The notes under the pieces are model-generated. The model did no database searches and had not been told where the DNA came from. It was given only the letters and a program-made list of their open reading frames with translations. A program made the position numbers and the translations under genes. A DNA stretch of 24,167 nucleotides from JABFRJ01 sp031409695 (GTDB lineage Bacteria; Pseudomonadota; Alphaproteobacteria; Rhizobiales; Hyphomicrobiaceae). The stretch is taken from assembly GCA_031409695.1 (NCBI GenBank), contig JANNXS010000278.1, positions 1 through 24,167 on the forward strand, written 5' to 3'. This document shows, piece by piece, positions 23,489 to 24,167 of the stretch; within the stretch, counting starts at the first letter, position 1; every line of letters begins with the position of its first letter.

Positions 23489-24167
23489 TCATGCACCTTG
23501 GCCTCCGAGCCGCACACGCGGGTCGAGGATCGAATAGAGAATATCGACCAGCAGGTTGATGACAACGAACATCAGCACGATCAACACCAGATAGGCAACG
23601 ATCACAGGCCGATCGAGGGACTGGATCGAATTGATCAGCAGCTTGCCCATGCCGGGCCAGGCAAAGATCGTCTCGGTCACGACGGAGAAGGCGACGAGAT
23701 TGCCGAATTCCAGTCCAAGCACAGTGACCACGGGGATGAGGATGTTCTTCAGTAGGTGCACGCCAATGACGCGCCGCGGTGACAGCCCCTTGGCGCGGGC
23801 AAACTTGATGTAGTCCTGGTGAATTGCCTCTTGGGTGCCAGCGCGCGTCAGGCGGATGACGAGCGAGATCTTGAGGAGCGCGAGATTGATCGCCGGTAGC
23901 AGCACGTGCTGCAGGCCTTTCAGCGTAAACAGGCTGGAGGTGATGCCAAAATACGTGGCGGTCGGCCCGCGTCCTGTTGACGGCAGCCATCCAAGCACCA
24001 CAGCGAACAATAAAATCAGCATCAAACCGACCCAGAACGTCGGCAACGAAAAGCCGAAGATCGAGCCGGCCATAATGGCCTTCGAGCCAAAGCGCTCAGG
24101 GTAGAGGCCGGCGTAGAGGCCGAGCGGGATGCCAAGCGCGATCGACATGACGACGGCTGCAAGGGCG
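23489..24167 (-). CDS. ABC transporter permease, dipeptide/nickel type (DppB-like), 5' partial
   Basis: Inner-membrane subunit of a peptide/opine/nickel-type importer. The frame stays open to the right window edge, so the N-terminal third is missing; 226 residues are visible, in which ALAAVVMSIALGIPLGLYAGLYP is a membrane segment just before the conserved region. Family marks are FGFSLPTFWVGLML, LPAINLALLKISLVIRLTR, the cytoplasmic EAA loop (QDYIKFARAKGLSPRRV), ETIFAWPGMGKLLINSI and the C-terminal DPRVR. The partner permease, ATPases and binding protein should lie outside the window. It reads into the Rieske oxygenase gene, suggesting import of that enzyme's substrate. Confidence 0.92.
   Translation of the reverse strand, partial: ALAAVVMSIALGIPLGLYAGLYPERFGSKAIMAGSIFGFSLPTFWVGLMLILLFAVVLGWLPSTGRGPTATYFGITSSLFTLKGLQHVLLPAINLALLKISLVIRLTRAGTQEAIHQDYIKFARAKGLSPRRVIGVHLLKNILIPVVTVLGLEFGNLVAFSVVTETIFAWPGMGKLLINSIQSLDRPVIVAYLVLIVLMFVVINLLVDILYSILDPRVRLGGQGA

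Overview
The window looks like the chromosome of an alphaproteobacterium, most likely Hyphomicrobiales-like. The grounds are a moderately high and uneven GC content, a perfect CtrA-type box, urea-transporter and ligase sequences of alphaproteobacterial character, and intergenic palindromes of the CTGTCATCC...GGATGACAG kind. I could not run any search, so the taxon is inferred.

Layout. (1) 1-5438, plus strand: a urea ABC transporter operon urtABCDE, with urtA cut by the left window edge. A strong stem-loop lies between urtA and urtB. Neighbouring genes overlap or nearly touch, and no urease genes follow. (2) 5439-6063: a decayed short-chain dehydrogenase remnant and a minus-strand tRNA-Thr(CGT) with encoded CCA. 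(3) 6064-7665, minus: an ATP-dependent DNA ligase of the type usually found with an Lhr-like helicase and nucleases, here without them. A 633-bp spacer with short tandem repeats follows. (4) 8299-11282: an EthA-like flavin monooxygenase (minus) divergent from an Fsr-like MFS exporter (plus), with two adjacent palindromes between them. (5) 11319-15453, minus: dapE, maiA-like GST and glcB (malate synthase G). (6) 15719-16873, plus: a LysE-family exporter and a small secreted six-cysteine protein, with short tandem repeats in the spacers.

(7) 16874-22250, plus: a repeat-rich 673-bp leader carrying MITE-like inverted repeats and a TTAA-N7-TTAA (CtrA) box. It is followed by a compact four-gene archaic (Csu-like, spore coat U) chaperone-usher pilus locus: pilin, chaperone, usher and a two-domain tip adhesin. 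(8) 22276-24167, minus: a dipeptide-type ABC permease (cut by the right edge) and, 31 bp downstream, a Rieske non-heme iron oxygenase alpha subunit. Together they look like uptake plus oxidation of one compound.

Most proteins are recognisable families. The least explained signals are in non-coding DNA. Short 10-15 bp tandem duplications recur at gene boundaries, at up to four places beside a related GTTG-starting segment. A 14-bp perfect inverted repeat bounds a 178-bp element. The pilus operon has a likely cell-cycle (CtrA) control site.
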